From NCBI GenBank assembly GCA_013306675.1, contig JABLUY010000087.1, positions 1 through 64,000 on the forward strand: a stretch of 64,000 nucleotides of DNA, written 5' to 3'. Made by a program: the position numbers and the translations under genes. Positions within the stretch are counted from its first letter, which is position 1, and each line of letters starts with the position of its first letter. Shown in pieces: positions 8,584 to 18,082 of this stretch. Source of the DNA: Thraustochytrium sp. TN22. Taxonomy: Eukaryota > Sar > Bigyra > Thraustochytrida > Thraustochytriidae. The notes under the pieces are model-generated. The model made no database searches. It saw nothing but the letters and a program-made list of their open reading frames with translations, and was not told the origin of the DNA.

Positions 8584-11500
8584 ATGTCGGGCGAGGCGCT
8601 GTACGACGAGTTCGGGAACTACGTGGGGCCGGAGCTGGACAGCGCGTCGGAGTCGGAGTCGGAGTCGGGGTCGTCGGGCGGCGAGGAGGACGATGAGCAT
8701 GGCGGCACGCAGGGCCTGGACGGCGGCGCGACGGAGCGGGTGACGCAGACGGCGAGCGGCACGGCGCGCGCGGGGGAGGAGAGCGAGGGCGATGGGGAGG
8801 ACGAGGACGAAGACGGCGACGCGCGCATGGCGACGTCGTCGGCGATCGTGCTGCAGGAGGACAAAAAGTACTACCCGGACGCCGAGGAGGTGTACCCGGG
8901 CGTGGAGGTGCTGGTGCAGGACGAGGACGCGCAGGGCATCGAGGTGCCGCTCATCAAGCCGGTGGAGGTGAAGGTGTTCTCGAAGCTGAGCGAGGAGGCG
9001 CCAGACCTGCGGTACAGCGTGGACTTTATGAGCGCGCTCATGGCGCAGCCGTCGCTGCTGCGCAACGTGGCGGTGGCGGGCCACCTGCACCACGGCAAGA
9101 CGACGCTCATGGACGTGCTGGTGGACCGCACGCTGGAGCCGCCGGGGCGCGCGGCGCTGGCGCGCAAGTACGCAGGCGCCGCGCCGCGGTACTGCGACAC
9201 GCGGCTGGATGAGCAGGAGCGTCGGTTGTCCATCAAGTCGTGCCCGGTGACGCTGGCCCTGGAGGACGGGCGCGGCAAGACCTACGTGGTGAACGCGGTG
9301 GACTGTCCGGGCCACGCAAACTTCTTCGACGAGACCGTGGCGGCCATGCAGGCGGCGGACGCCGTCCTGCTGGTCGTGGACGCCGTGGAGGGCCCGATGC
9401 TGGGCACGGAGCGCGCGGCGGCGCAGGCGGTCCGGCACGGGCTGCCGGTGCTGCTGTGCGTGGCCAAGGTGGACCGACTCATCCACGAGCTCAAGCTGCC
9501 GCCGGCGGACGCCTACCACAAGCTCAAGCACGTGGTGGACAGCGTGAACGGCGTGCTGCAAGCTGCCGCGGCGCACGCGCCGGGCGGCGCGGCAGCGCAG
9601 CCGGCACTCTCGCCGGCGCGCGGCAACGTGTGCTTCGCATCCGGCGCGGACGGCTACTGCTTCACGCTGGAGTCCTGGGCGCGCCTGCACCTGCGGCAGC
9701 GCGGCCAGCTGGGCGCCGTGGACCCGGCGCAATTCGCCCGCCGCCTCTGGGGCGACATGTACTTTAATCCGGCCACGCGCGGGTTCTCGCGCGAGCGGCC
9801 GGCGGCCGGGGCCGCCGCCACGCGCACCTTTGTGCACTTTGTTCTGGAGCCCCTGTACAAGCTGTACGCGCAGGTGCTCGGTGAGGAGCCCGAGGTGCTG
9901 GACGGCGTCCTGCGCGGGCTCGGGATCCGGCTGGCGCACCGCGAGCTGCGCCTGGACGCGCGCCCGCTGCTGCGCATCGTGCTGGACCGCTTCTTCGGGG
10001 ACGAGGCGACGGCCGGCCTGGTGGACTTGCTCGTGCGGCACGCGCCGGCGCCGGGGGCGCCGGGCAACCGCGACAAGCTCACCTACCTGCTAGACAACCA
10101 GGCGCGGGCGCAGACGGAGGGCGCGGCGCAGGTCGCGGCGTGGCAGGCCGTGGAGCGCGCAGATGCAAAAGGCCCGCTGCGCGCATATGTGTGCAAGCTG
10201 TACGCGACGGCAGACGGGACCTCGTTCCGCGCGCTGACGCGCGTGTTGAGCGGGACCCTGCACGCGGGCCAGCGCGTGCGCGTGCTGGGTGAGTCCTTCT
10301 CGGCGACGGACCAGGAGGACACGAGCGTGGCCACGGTGGACGCGGTCGCGTTGTGCCAGGCGCGGCACCGCGTGCTGGTGGACCGCGTCACGGCCGGCAA
10401 CTGGGCCCTGGTGGAGGGGCTGGCGGACCACGTGCTCAAGGCCGCCACGCTGGTCGCTGTCGACGAGCCGCTGGAGCGCCTGCACGTGTGCCGGCCGCTG
10501 TCCTTCCCGGACGCGCCTATCATGAAGCTGGCGCTCGAGCCCGTCAAGCCGCCCGACCTGCCCAAGATGCTGCACGGCCTGCGCTGCGTCAGCAAGTCGT
10601 ATCCGCTGCTGCGTACCAAGGTCGAAGAGTCCGGCGAACACGTCGTGCAGGGTCCGGGCGAGCTGTATCTGGACTGCGCCATGCAGGACCTCCGCGAGAT
10701 GTTCGCTGGCGTTGAGGTCAAGGTTTCCGACCCGATGGTCTCCTTTTGCGAGACCGTCTCGGACACTTCGACAGTCAAGACGCGCGCGCAGACGCCCAAC
10801 CACCGCAACTCCTTCGCCGCCATCGCCTCGCCGCTCGAGCCGGGCCTGGGCGCTGCCGTGGAGCGCGGCGAGCTCAAGTGGGAGGACGGCCTGGCCGCGC
10901 TCTCGCCGCGCCTCACGGCCGACTTCGGCTGGGACAAGCTCTCCACACGCTCGCTCTGGGCCTTTGGGCCGACGCCGCGCGGGCCCAACGCGCTGCTCAA
11001 TGACACGCTGCCCGGCACAGTGGACCCGTCCTTGCTGGACGCCGTGCGCGGCTCGATCGTCCGCGGCTTTTCTTGGGCGACGCGCGAGGGCCCGCTCTGC
11101 GACGAGCCCATGCGCGACGTGAAGATGCGCATGCTCGGCGCCGACGTGGCCGCAGAGCCCGTGCACCGGGGCGCCGGCCTCGTCATTCCCACCGTGCGCC
11201 GCGTCGCCTACTCTGCCTTCCTCACAGCCGCGCCGCGCCTCATGGAGCCCGTGCTGCACGTCGAGATCCAGGCGCCACGCGACCTCGCCGCGGCCGTGCG
11301 CCGCACGCTCCAGTTGCGCCGAGGCCGCATCTTCGCCGACGCCCCCGTGGCCGGCACGCCCTTTAGCCTCTTCCACGGTCACATCCCGGCCATGGACTCT
11401 TTTGGCTTTGAGACCGACCTGCGCGCCCACACCCAGGGCGCCGCCTTTTGCCAGCAGATCTTCGACCACTGGGCCCTCGTCCCCGGCGACCCCTTGGACG

Positions 11501-11745
11501 AGTCCGTCGTCCTGCGGCCCCTCGAGCCCAGCCGCGGTGCCGACCTCGCGCGCGAGTTCATGGTCAAGACGCGCCGCCGCAAGGGCCTCCCCGAGGACGT
11601 CGCTGTCGCCAAGTACTTTGACGACCCTGCGCTCCTCGAAGACTTCAACCGCGCCACGCGCCTCCAAGGCGCCCGCCATGACGACGACGACGACGACGAC
11701 AGTAGTAGCAGCAGCAGCAGCAGCAGTGCCTCCGGCCGAGCGTGA
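8584..11745 (+). CDS. EFTUD2: U5 snRNP GTPase, 116 kDa component (Snu114)
   Basis: Spliceosomal EF-2-like GTPase that controls Brr2 and U4/U6 unwinding in the U5 snRNP. The protein of 1053 residues is slightly longer than human EFTUD2. The N-terminus LYDEFGNYVGPELDS and the acidic region match the family and fix the ATG at 8584. Domains run as in EF-2: G1 GHLHHGKTT (166-174), switch region EQERRLSIKS, G3 DCPGHAN (240-246), then G4, EF-2 domains II-V and the C-terminal LAREFMVKTRRRKGLPEDV. The G4 motif reads AKVD (294-297) where human has NKID, so the guanine-contacting Asn is missing. The end has poly-Asp and poly-Ser runs from GAC and AGC microsatellites. No intron is needed. Confidence 0.96.
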   Translation: MSGEALYDEFGNYVGPELDSASESESESGSSGGEEDDEHGGTQGLDGGATERVTQTASGTARAGEESEGDGEDEDEDGDARMATSSAIVLQEDKKYYPDAEEVYPGVEVLVQDEDAQGIEVPLIKPVEVKVFSKLSEEAPDLRYSVDFMSALMAQPSLLRNVAVAGHLHHGKTTLMDVLVDRTLEPPGRAALARKYAGAAPRYCDTRLDEQERRLSIKSCPVTLALEDGRGKTYVVNAVDCPGHANFFDETVAAMQAADAVLLVVDAVEGPMLGTERAAAQAVRHGLPVLLCVAKVDRLIHELKLPPADAYHKLKHVVDSVNGVLQAAAAHAPGGAAAQPALSPARGNVCFASGADGYCFTLESWARLHLRQRGQLGAVDPAQFARRLWGDMYFNPATRGFSRERPAAGAAATRTFVHFVLEPLYKLYAQVLGEEPEVLDGVLRGLGIRLAHRELRLDARPLLRIVLDRFFGDEATAGLVDLLVRHAPAPGAPGNRDKLTYLLDNQARAQTEGAAQVAAWQAVERADAKGPLRAYVCKLYATADGTSFRALTRVLSGTLHAGQRVRVLGESFSATDQEDTSVATVDAVALCQARHRVLVDRVTAGNWALVEGLADHVLKAATLVAVDEPLERLHVCRPLSFPDAPIMKLALEPVKPPDLPKMLHGLRCVSKSYPLLRTKVEESGEHVVQGPGELYLDCAMQDLREMFAGVEVKVSDPMVSFCETVSDTSTVKTRAQTPNHRNSFAAIASPLEPGLGAAVERGELKWEDGLAALSPRLTADFGWDKLSTRSLWAFGPTPRGPNALLNDTLPGTVDPSLLDAVRGSIVRGFSWATREGPLCDEPMRDVKMRMLGADVAAEPVHRGAGLVIPTVRRVAYSAFLTAAPRLMEPVLHVEIQAPRDLAAAVRRTLQLRRGRIFADAPVAGTPFSLFHGHIPAMDSFGFETDLRAHTQGAAFCQQIFDHWALVPGDPLDESVVLRPLEPSRGADLAREFMVKTRRRKGLPEDVAVAKYFDDPALLEDFNRATRLQGARHDDDDDDDSSSSSSSSSASGRA

Positions 11746-12327
11746 CGATCATCGCGCGAGGGTCCGCCAAACCTGTGAGCGCAGCAGATCTCAATTCGCT
11801 TCGACGCCATCATCTACAGCTCGCAGCTGCCCACCTGACCAGCAAACCCTGACCAGCAGCCAGCCCTGACAGAGATTTCATAACAACCCACCCACCTCCT
11901 TTCCCCGCCGGCCTCCTTCCTCCCCCTTTCCTCCCCCCCTGCGAGGGCTTGGCCAGCACTGCAGCGCCTTCCCGCACGCGCTGCCGCTGCTGCACCGCCC
12001 CGCCCCGCCCCGCCCCGGGGGCGTCCCCGCGCACACGTCGGCGCCCCGTCCGCGCGCACACCCTCCCCTTGGCTTCTTCCCGAGCGTGGCCCCTCCGGCG
12101 CCGCTGCGCGCCGAAGCCGGGCGCGCCCTAACCCGCGCTCGGCGATACGCGGCTGAGGCGCCGCAAGGGCTTTTTCCCACTTGCGGCGGCGTTTGGCGCA
12201 GTGGCGGCAAGGGCGGGCCGGCGCGCGCAAAGGGCACGGCGCGGCGGCGAAAAGGAGCGGCGGCGCCGAGGAGAAGGAGGAGAGGAGAGAGGGTAAAGCC
12301 GCATCGTGGCCACCACCGCTCGGCACC
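11746..12327 (+). promoter_or_regulatory. Intergenic leader of RPL10
   Basis: There is no gene. After the EFTUD2 stop there are two CCTGACCAGCA-type repeats (about 11833-11870) and then a pyrimidine tract of roughly 60 bases (11883-11942), as often seen near transcription starts of ribosomal protein genes. A CCGCC pentamer run follows at 11997-12020. The promoter role is inferred. Confidence 0.4.
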
Positions 12328-13233
12328 ATGGCGCGCCGCCCCGCCCGCTGCTGTACGTGACGTGCGCCCGCCCGCCGCCGCCCGCGCGGGCCGCGAGCGC
12401 GCGCGCGCGCTCGCGCCGCCCCCCGCGCCGCGCACGCACGCCGACGCCGCCAGGCTCGTCCATGGAGGGAGGGATGGAGGGCCGGCGGCCGGTGGGCGGA
12501 GAGTGCGCGAGCGAGGCGCGCGGCAACGCGACGCGACGCGACGCGACGCCGCCCAGGCGGCTGCGAGGGAGGAGGGACTGGATGACTGACTGACTGACTG
12601 ACGGACGGACGCCTCGACGCCACAGACCGCTACTGCAAGAACAAGCCGTACATCAAGTCGCGCTACCTGCGCGGCGTGCCCGAGCCCAAGCTCAAGATCT
12701 ACGATGTCGGCGCCAAGAAGGCCGGCGTGGACGTCTTCCCCGCCGTGTGCCACATGTTCTCGGACGAGCGCGAGCAGATCTCCTCGGAGGCTCTCGAGGC
12801 CGCCCGCATCGCCTGCAACAAGTACCTGGTGAAGAACGCCGGCAAGGACGCCTTCCACATGCGCATCCGCGCGCACCCGTTCCACGTGCTGCGTATCAAC
12901 AAGATGCTTTCGTGCGCTGGCGCTGATCGCCTGCAGACCGGTATGCGCCACGCTTACGGCAAGCCCGCCGGTGTCGTCGCCCGCGTCAAGATCGGCCAGA
13001 TCCTCATCAGCGTGCGCACCCGCAAGGGCACGCTCCCCGTGGCTCTTGAGGCGCTCCGCCGCTCCAAGATGAAGTTCCCGGGTCGCCAGAAGATCGTTAC
13101 CTCCAAGAAGTGGGGCTTCACCAAGTATGATACCGCCGAGTACGTGCGCATGCGCAAGGAGGGCCTCCTCATCCCGGACGGCAACCAGGCCAAGTACGTC
13201 CCCAAGCACGGTCCCCTGAAGGTCCCGGAGTAA
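12328..13233 (+). CDS. RPL10: Large-subunit ribosomal protein uL16 (L10)
   Basis: Component of the 60S subunit near the peptidyl-transferase centre. Exon 1 is only 25 bases (12328-12352), starting in a CACCATGG context. A 273-base intron (12353-12625, donor GTACGTG, acceptor CACAG) follows, and exon 2 is 12626-13233. Joined, the first residues are [20 protein letters not shown], as in other eukaryotes, and the protein is 210 residues. The conserved [18 protein letters not shown] and SKKWGFTK blocks are present. A start at the later ATG (12676) would lose the universally conserved N-terminus, so the splice form is strongly preferred. The intron carries a GCGAC pentamer run and a CTGA repeat near its 3' end. 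Confidence 0.96.
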
Positions 13234-13309
13234 ACTGCCAGGAAACTTATTCTCGACCTGTGCTACCACTCGCTTCGTCTTTGACGGGGTAATCTTGCTG
13301 TTCCGTCAC

Positions 13310-13720
13310 ATGTGCCAGAGCCCTGCGACAAATGGCGTCTTGTTCTTGTTCACGCGCGACTTGTGCTGCACGACTTTTGCTGCACAACTTGTGCTGCACG
13401 ACTTGTGCTGCACGACTTGTGCTGCACGACTTGTACCACAAAAGCCCTGAGACGAACGGCGCCCTGTTGTTGTTCACGCGCGACTTGTGCTGCACGACTG
13501 GTGCCACAAGAGCCTGGAGACGAAAGTCATCTTGAACTTGTTCACGCGCGACTTGTGCTGCACGACTTACTTGTGCCACAAGAGCCCTGAGACGAACGGC
13601 GTAATGTACTTGTTCACCCTCTACTTGTGCTACATGACTTGTGCCACAAGAGCCCTGAGACGAACGGCGTCTTGTTGTTGTCCACGCGCGACTTGTGCGA
13701 CACGACTTGTGCCATCATGG
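13310..13720 (+). repeat. Tandem array of about 70 bases, five copies
   Basis: Units begin with CACGCGCGACTTGTGC near 13350, 13474, 13541, 13612 (diverged) and 13681, each followed by GCCACAAGAGCCCTGAGACG or a variant. In the first unit an internal TTGTGCTGCACGAC block has itself been amplified to four or five copies. The array fills the space between the RPL10 stop and the PrmC stop. Open frames across it are repeat artefacts. Confidence 0.88.
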
Positions 13721-13801
13721 ACGCCGCGCCAGCTCGCCTTGGTCTCGCCTTGGCCTCTTGCAAATGGGGTTGGTACCCGAATACCACTCTTACATACATA
13801 A

Positions 13802-14740
13802 TCAAAAGCCGGCCACCTTGACGCAGCGTTCAATGCCCGCAAGGTCCTTGTGCACCGAGACGCAGGTCTCGGCATGCAGCTGCTCACGCATAAGCGCGGC
13901 AACCTCGCCAGCCTGCGTGGCGCCCACCTCCAAAACAGCGGCGCTGTGCGCGTCGAGCAAGCCTTCGCCGCGCAGCGCAGATAGTTGCAGCGCGAGCGTA
14001 CGATAGCAGTCCAGGCCGTCGGCGCCGCCCTCAAGCGCCAGGTGCGGCTCGAAGTTGCGCACGGACGCGTCAAGACCGCGCATCTCGGCCGAGGTAATGT
14101 ACGGCGGGTTGCTGAGCACCAGCGCAAGCGGGCCGCTGCCTTCCCCCAGGGCGCCTCGGAGCCGCGACGCGAGGTCGCCAGCGCCAAAGTCCAGGTGCAG
14201 AAAGGAGGCGCGGTCCGCGAGCCCGCAGGAACGCGCGTTGGTCTCCGCGACGGCCAGCGCCTGCGGCGAGAGGTCGACGCCCACGCCACGGGCCCGGCCT
14301 CGTTCGCTGAGCGTCGCAAGCAGGAGACAGCCGCTCCCGGTGCCCAGGTCGACGACGGTCTCCGCAGCGCCGCTGCCGGCCGCCCGGGGCCGCTGCTGGA
14401 GGTGCTGGAGCGCGACGTCGACGATGGTCTCCGAGCACGGACGCGGGATGAGCACGGAGCGGTTCACCTGCAGCTCCAGCGTCCAAAAGTACGCCTTGCC
14501 CGTCAGGTACGCGACGGGCTCGTCCAGGTCCACCCTCCTGCGCAGCACCTCGTCCACCTCGTGCGCTGGCGCCTCGGCCAGGTGGTCCGCGAGCAGGCGG
14601 GCCTCCTCCCAGGCGCGGCCGGGGCTCACGCGCGGGCCGAGCCCGCGCCGCAGCCGCGCCAGCAGCGCGCGGGCCAGCTCGTCGCGCGCCATGGACGCGA
14701 GCGTAGCAGTCTGCCCGCCGCTGGCCGCGCGCGCGATCAT
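13802..14740 (-). CDS. PrmC/HemK-type release factor methyltransferase
   Basis: S-adenosylmethionine-dependent enzyme that methylates the Gln of the GGQ motif in class I release factors; in eukaryotes the close homologue HEMK1 works in mitochondria. The protein shows the N-terminal helical domain with RVDLDEPVAYLTGKAYFW (family R-x-x-x-x-P-x-x-Y-L-x-G), SAM motif VDLGTGSGCLLLA near residue 130 and the catalytic NPPY near residue 210. About 312 residues from the ATG at 14738-14740; a second ATG at 14690-14692 gives 296. The upstream choice adds an Ala/Arg-containing stretch that could be a mitochondrial presequence. The frame stays open further upstream through a GGC-repeat region that I do not count as coding. 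The gene is convergent with RPL10 across a repeat array. Confidence 0.9.
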   Translation of the reverse strand: MIARAASGGQTATLASMARDELARALLARLRRGLGPRVSPGRAWEEARLLADHLAEAPAHEVDEVLRRRVDLDEPVAYLTGKAYFWTLELQVNRSVLIPRPCSETIVDVALQHLQQRPRAAGSGAAETVVDLGTGSGCLLLATLSERGRARGVGVDLSPQALAVAETNARSCGLADRASFLHLDFGAGDLASRLRGALGEGSGPLALVLSNPPYITSAEMRGLDASVRNFEPHLALEGGADGLDCYRTLALQLSALRGEGLLDAHSAAVLEVGATQAGEVAALMREQLHAETCVSVHKDLAGIERCVKVAGF

Positions 14741-14782
14741 GCAGAGCCCCAACTCCCTCTTGCTGAGCCTGCAAGCGGCCGC

Positions 14783-14823
<41 letters not shown>

Positions 14824-14985
14824 AGCTGCAGCGGCGGCGGCGCGCCACGGCACTGCTTGACCATGTCCTCCACGAGTGACGCGGCACGTACGTAGCAGCG
14901 GCCTTCGGAAGGCCCAAGACGGCGCGCTTGGCGGCGTGCTTCGTCGTGACCGCCTCCAGCTTGCCCTTTCCTCTCCTCCTCGCTC

Positions 14986-15881
14986 GTGCTGCTGACAGAC
15001 GCTGGCCCATGCCGACGACGCGACACAGGTGACGACCGGCCCGGCAACAAGCGGCGCAGGCCAACGGTGGAGCAGACGCTCGACTTCGTGCGGCGGCTCG
15101 CGATTGACCCCTTGCTCAAGGTTCCAGAGCAGTGCGCCGAGAAGGCCGAGGTGCTGGCACTGCGCGATGTAGGTAGGGCACACGTCAATCCAGGCCACCG
15201 CCGCCCTGGCTTGCACAGACATACTGTTGATTGGACTCACTGACTGACTGACTCACTCACGTACGCTCCGTCGTCGACCACGACGACAACGACGATCCGC
15301 AGGCGCTCTCGCTTGACGCGGGCGGCTCGCAGGGCAATGGCAATGGAAACGCAGCCAAGAAGCGCAATGTGCAGAGCCCGCGGCGGCGCTTCTCGCGACC
15401 GTGCTCGCCGACACTCTTCTCGATCGACGCCAAGCCGGCGACGCAAGACGAGGCGAGCACCGACCCGCAGGCCAACCTGGGCGAGCTTCTCGAGGTGGTG
15501 CACAAGCAAAAGTTCCCTCCCAAGCCCACGGACATCAACGGGCCCTCCCTCAAGCTCAAGACGTCCAAACTGCTTGCGACCTCGCAGCAGCGCAAGAGCA
15601 AGGGCCGTGGAAAGCACCCCGAGGTGCGCCTTGCCGGCATCCAGCACCACAACTCGCTGGGCCTCCTGGTCAGCCCCCTGTACAGACCGACCGTGGAGGA
15701 GCAGTGGTCGCCGCACGAGGTGGCCGTCTTCGAGTCCGGCCTCTGCGCCTACGGCAAGAACTTCCACGCCATTGCCAAGATGCTGCACACCAAGTCCACC
15801 GCGCAGGTGATCGACTTTTACTACGTCTGGAAGAAGACCGCTGCGTACAAGATCTGGAAGCGCTCCTACTACGTCGAGTGA
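14986..15881 (+). CDS. SANT/Myb-domain protein, MIER/CoREST-like
   Basis: The last exon (15303-15881) encodes a SANT domain near its C-terminus: EQWSPHEVAVFESGLCAYGK, then NFHAIAKML, then VIDFYYVWKKT, ending a few residues later in TGA. This spacing fits the SANT domains of MIER, MTA and CoREST co-repressors, which bind histone tails or deacetylases, so a nuclear chromatin role is likely. An upstream exon is supported by the coding-like stretch ending RRLAIDPLLKVPEQCAEKAE at about 15168. A 134-base GT-AG intron (15169-15302) joins it in phase 0 and contains a CTGA repeat. The first exon and the start codon are not found: the frame is open back to about 14986 without an ATG. An ELM2 domain is not visible, so it may lie in unseen exons or be absent. 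Confidence 0.6.
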
Positions 15882-16246
15882 CGGAAAAGAGGTGCACGAA
15901 CTGTCCAAAAGGGGAAAACGAATTTCAGTCTTCCAAGCAAGTCTTTCGAGCGGCCCGACCACGGCGACTCGCTTGTTGTAAAGGGTGCCGAGGGGCTGCG
16001 TCCACGAGCCGACCGGTACTTGCACCGCTCTCACCAGGCCGCCACTGCCGATGGATGGGTACCTTTACTGCCCGTGCAGCGTCTGGCACTTGATCTCGGA
16101 CGATACGGAGATGATTCTCGTGGCGTGAACCTCTTCACGACAACACGCCGGAACAAGATGCTCAGGCAGCGCTTGCAGAGCGCTCAAACAACGTCCAACA
16201 TTGACCACGGCGGCAGCCGAACCTCGTTCTGTTTTAGAAATAATCC
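15882..16246. other. Intergenic, nothing seen
   Basis: I see no family, RNA gene or repeat in this stretch after the SANT gene. Confidence 0.4.
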
Positions 16247-17113
16247 ATGTGTTGTCCATTTTTCGTCACCACAATGTGCGTGATGAGAGCGACGCTCAAG
16301 AACTTCAGCACGGCCCACACGGACGTCGGGCTTGGCTTCGCCAAGAATCACCCTTCTCTGCATGCAGCCAGAGAGTTCGGCAAGAAGGTCGCCATCACTG
16401 ATGCACGCAAGTGCACAGGCGGCGGCGGGTGGCAGGAGCGCGAGGCAAACGCACCACCAGCAGTGGAGAGACGCGGTGGCGGCAAACGCACAACCAGCGG
16501 CGGCTGCAGCACCATGGGGGAGCAACAGCAGCGACAGAAGCACCAGCACCAGCAGCACCTGCACCAGCAGTAGCACCAGCAGCACCAGCAGCACCAGCAG
16601 CAGCACCAGCACCATCAGCGCGCGGAGGAGGAAGAGGACCGCAGCCTGGACGACTATGCCGAGGAGCGCAAGCGCGCATCGGTGATGGTTCGTATGCACC
16701 TCATGTCGGAGCTTAGCGACACAGCCAAGAATGCGGAAATGTTCAGCGCCATGTGTGAGCATGGCCTCATGGGCTCGGCACTGCTGCTGCAGAAGGTTGG
16801 CGGGCAGGGCTCGGTCCGAGCCCCACTACACGGACGATGTCGTCAGCGACAAGAGCTCCATCCTCAACCGCGCGCGTGCGCGGCGTCTTGCTGCGATTTG
16901 CACCTGCGGCCATGGCGAGCTGCACGCTTCAACGTCGCTAGGATGATGTTGATCAAGGGAACGCTCAAGCTCTTTTCATGGCCAGAGAGAAAGGTCAGCG
17001 GTCTCGGCGCTTCCCCGCCTGCGCTCCAAGTCGCGAGGCATCGCGCGCCTCTCGGAGCCTGGCAGGCAGCAAGTGCGGGAGCTTTCGGGGCCTCTCCCGG
17101 CTCCAAGTCCTAG
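16247..17113 (+). CDS. Doubtful His/Gln-rich gene with an in-frame TAG
   Basis: I do not recognise a family. The frame from the ATG at 16247 has a protein-like start (around TLKNFSTAHTDVGLGFAKNH), a Gly-rich region and then a His/Gln tract made of CAC and CAG codons. One codon of the tract is TAG (16571-16573). Past it the same frame continues as His/Gln and then as an acidic, helical-looking segment (EEEEDRSLDDYAEERKRAS to about residue Lys at 16795), which looks more like protein than the rest. After that the frame becomes basic and doubtful, while another frame (16818-16946) looks better. It could be a pseudogene, a gene with an unseen intron, or a case of TAG read as an amino acid. The call is weak. 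Confidence 0.25.
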
Positions 17114-17411
17114 CCCGCCGCACCCCGCCTGCCGCCGACCTCACAGTCAAGCCCCAGCCCGAACCCCGACCCGACCGTAACGAGCACCGCCGCCGGGGCC
17201 CGCTCGCCGGCACGCACCTCCCCGCACACCCCGCGATCGGTCGCGACGGACCAGCTCCTGGCTTCAACCGTGACGGGCACGCACCGGGGGCGCGCGCGGG
17301 TGGCGGCCGCGGTTAGGGTAGGCCGGGCGCGGCGCCGGCGCGCGCCGCGGCGGCGGTGGTGGCGGCGAAGGCGGAGCAGACCGAGACGCAGGACTCCACT
17401 CCGCTGCCACC

Positions 17412-18082
17412 ATGGTACGTGCGCGCGGAGCGCCGCTGCGCGCGGCTGCGCGCGACGGCGCTGCTGCTGCTGCTCTCCGCCGCGCTGCGATCCCGGCCCC
17501 GCTCGTTGCGTGCGCCGGGCGCAGCGGGCTGTCTGCAGGCGGGAGGAGGGGATGAGGGAAGGGGGCCCGACCAAGGCGGGCGCGGCGGGCGCGGCGCGGC
17601 GCGGCGCGACGACTGGCTGGCCAGCCAGCCGGCGACGAGGGAGGCAGTGAGGTGGCGCTTTCTTTGCTGTCGTCGGCAAGAGCTCGCCGCGTCTTGCCCA
17701 GCCGCGGCTGGTGCGCGTCAACGACGCGCTGCTGCTCGCGATGACGCCCCTAACCCGCTCCGCCTGTGCCTGCCTGCGTGCCTCGACTGAGAGCTCTTTG
17801 ACGCCTCGAAAACAACGCGCGGAACGACGAGACTGACATGTGATGCTTTGCTTGACGCGACTACAGCCGAAGGAGATCAAGGACATCCGGGACTTCCTCC
17901 AGAAGGCCCGGCGGGCTGATGCCAAGAAGGTGACCATCAAGAAGGACAAGAAGAGCCGGACCAAGTTCAAGATCCGCTGCTCCCGGTACCTTTACACCCT
18001 GGTGGTCCCGGACGTGCAGAAGGCCGACAAGCTGACGCAGTCCCTGCCGCCTGGCCTGAAGCGTGAGGAGATCAAGAAGTAA
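17412..18082 (+). CDS. RPL38: Large-subunit ribosomal protein eL38
   Basis: Small 60S ribosomal protein of 72 residues. Exon 1 codes for the initiator Met only (17412-17414, in CCACCATGG). A 452-base intron (17415-17866, donor GTACGTG, acceptor CTACAG) precedes exon 2 (17867-18082). The joined start [20 protein letters not shown] aligns with [20 protein letters not shown] of human RPL38, and the rest ([20 protein letters not shown]) is highly conserved. The longer frame upstream of exon 2 runs into the intron and is not coding. Intron sequence is rich in CGG and CTG and shows a pyrimidine-poor 3' end. The same donor as RPL10 suggests a common class of 5' introns in ribosomal protein genes here. 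Confidence 0.95.

Noticed and set aside
8110-10041. Long minus-strand frame opposite EFTUD2
   Set aside because: It is Arg/His/Leu-rich with no motif, as expected for the complement of a G+C-rich gene.
10090-11679. Second long minus-strand frame opposite EFTUD2
   Set aside because: Complement of a conserved coding region with no motif of its own.
13310-13720. A CRISPR array
   Set aside because: The units are adjacent repeats of about 70 bases with no unique spacers, and the host is a eukaryote.
17415-17866. A box C/D snoRNA in the RPL38 intron
   Set aside because: There are weak TGATG-like and CTGA matches, but no proper C/D pair with closing stem.
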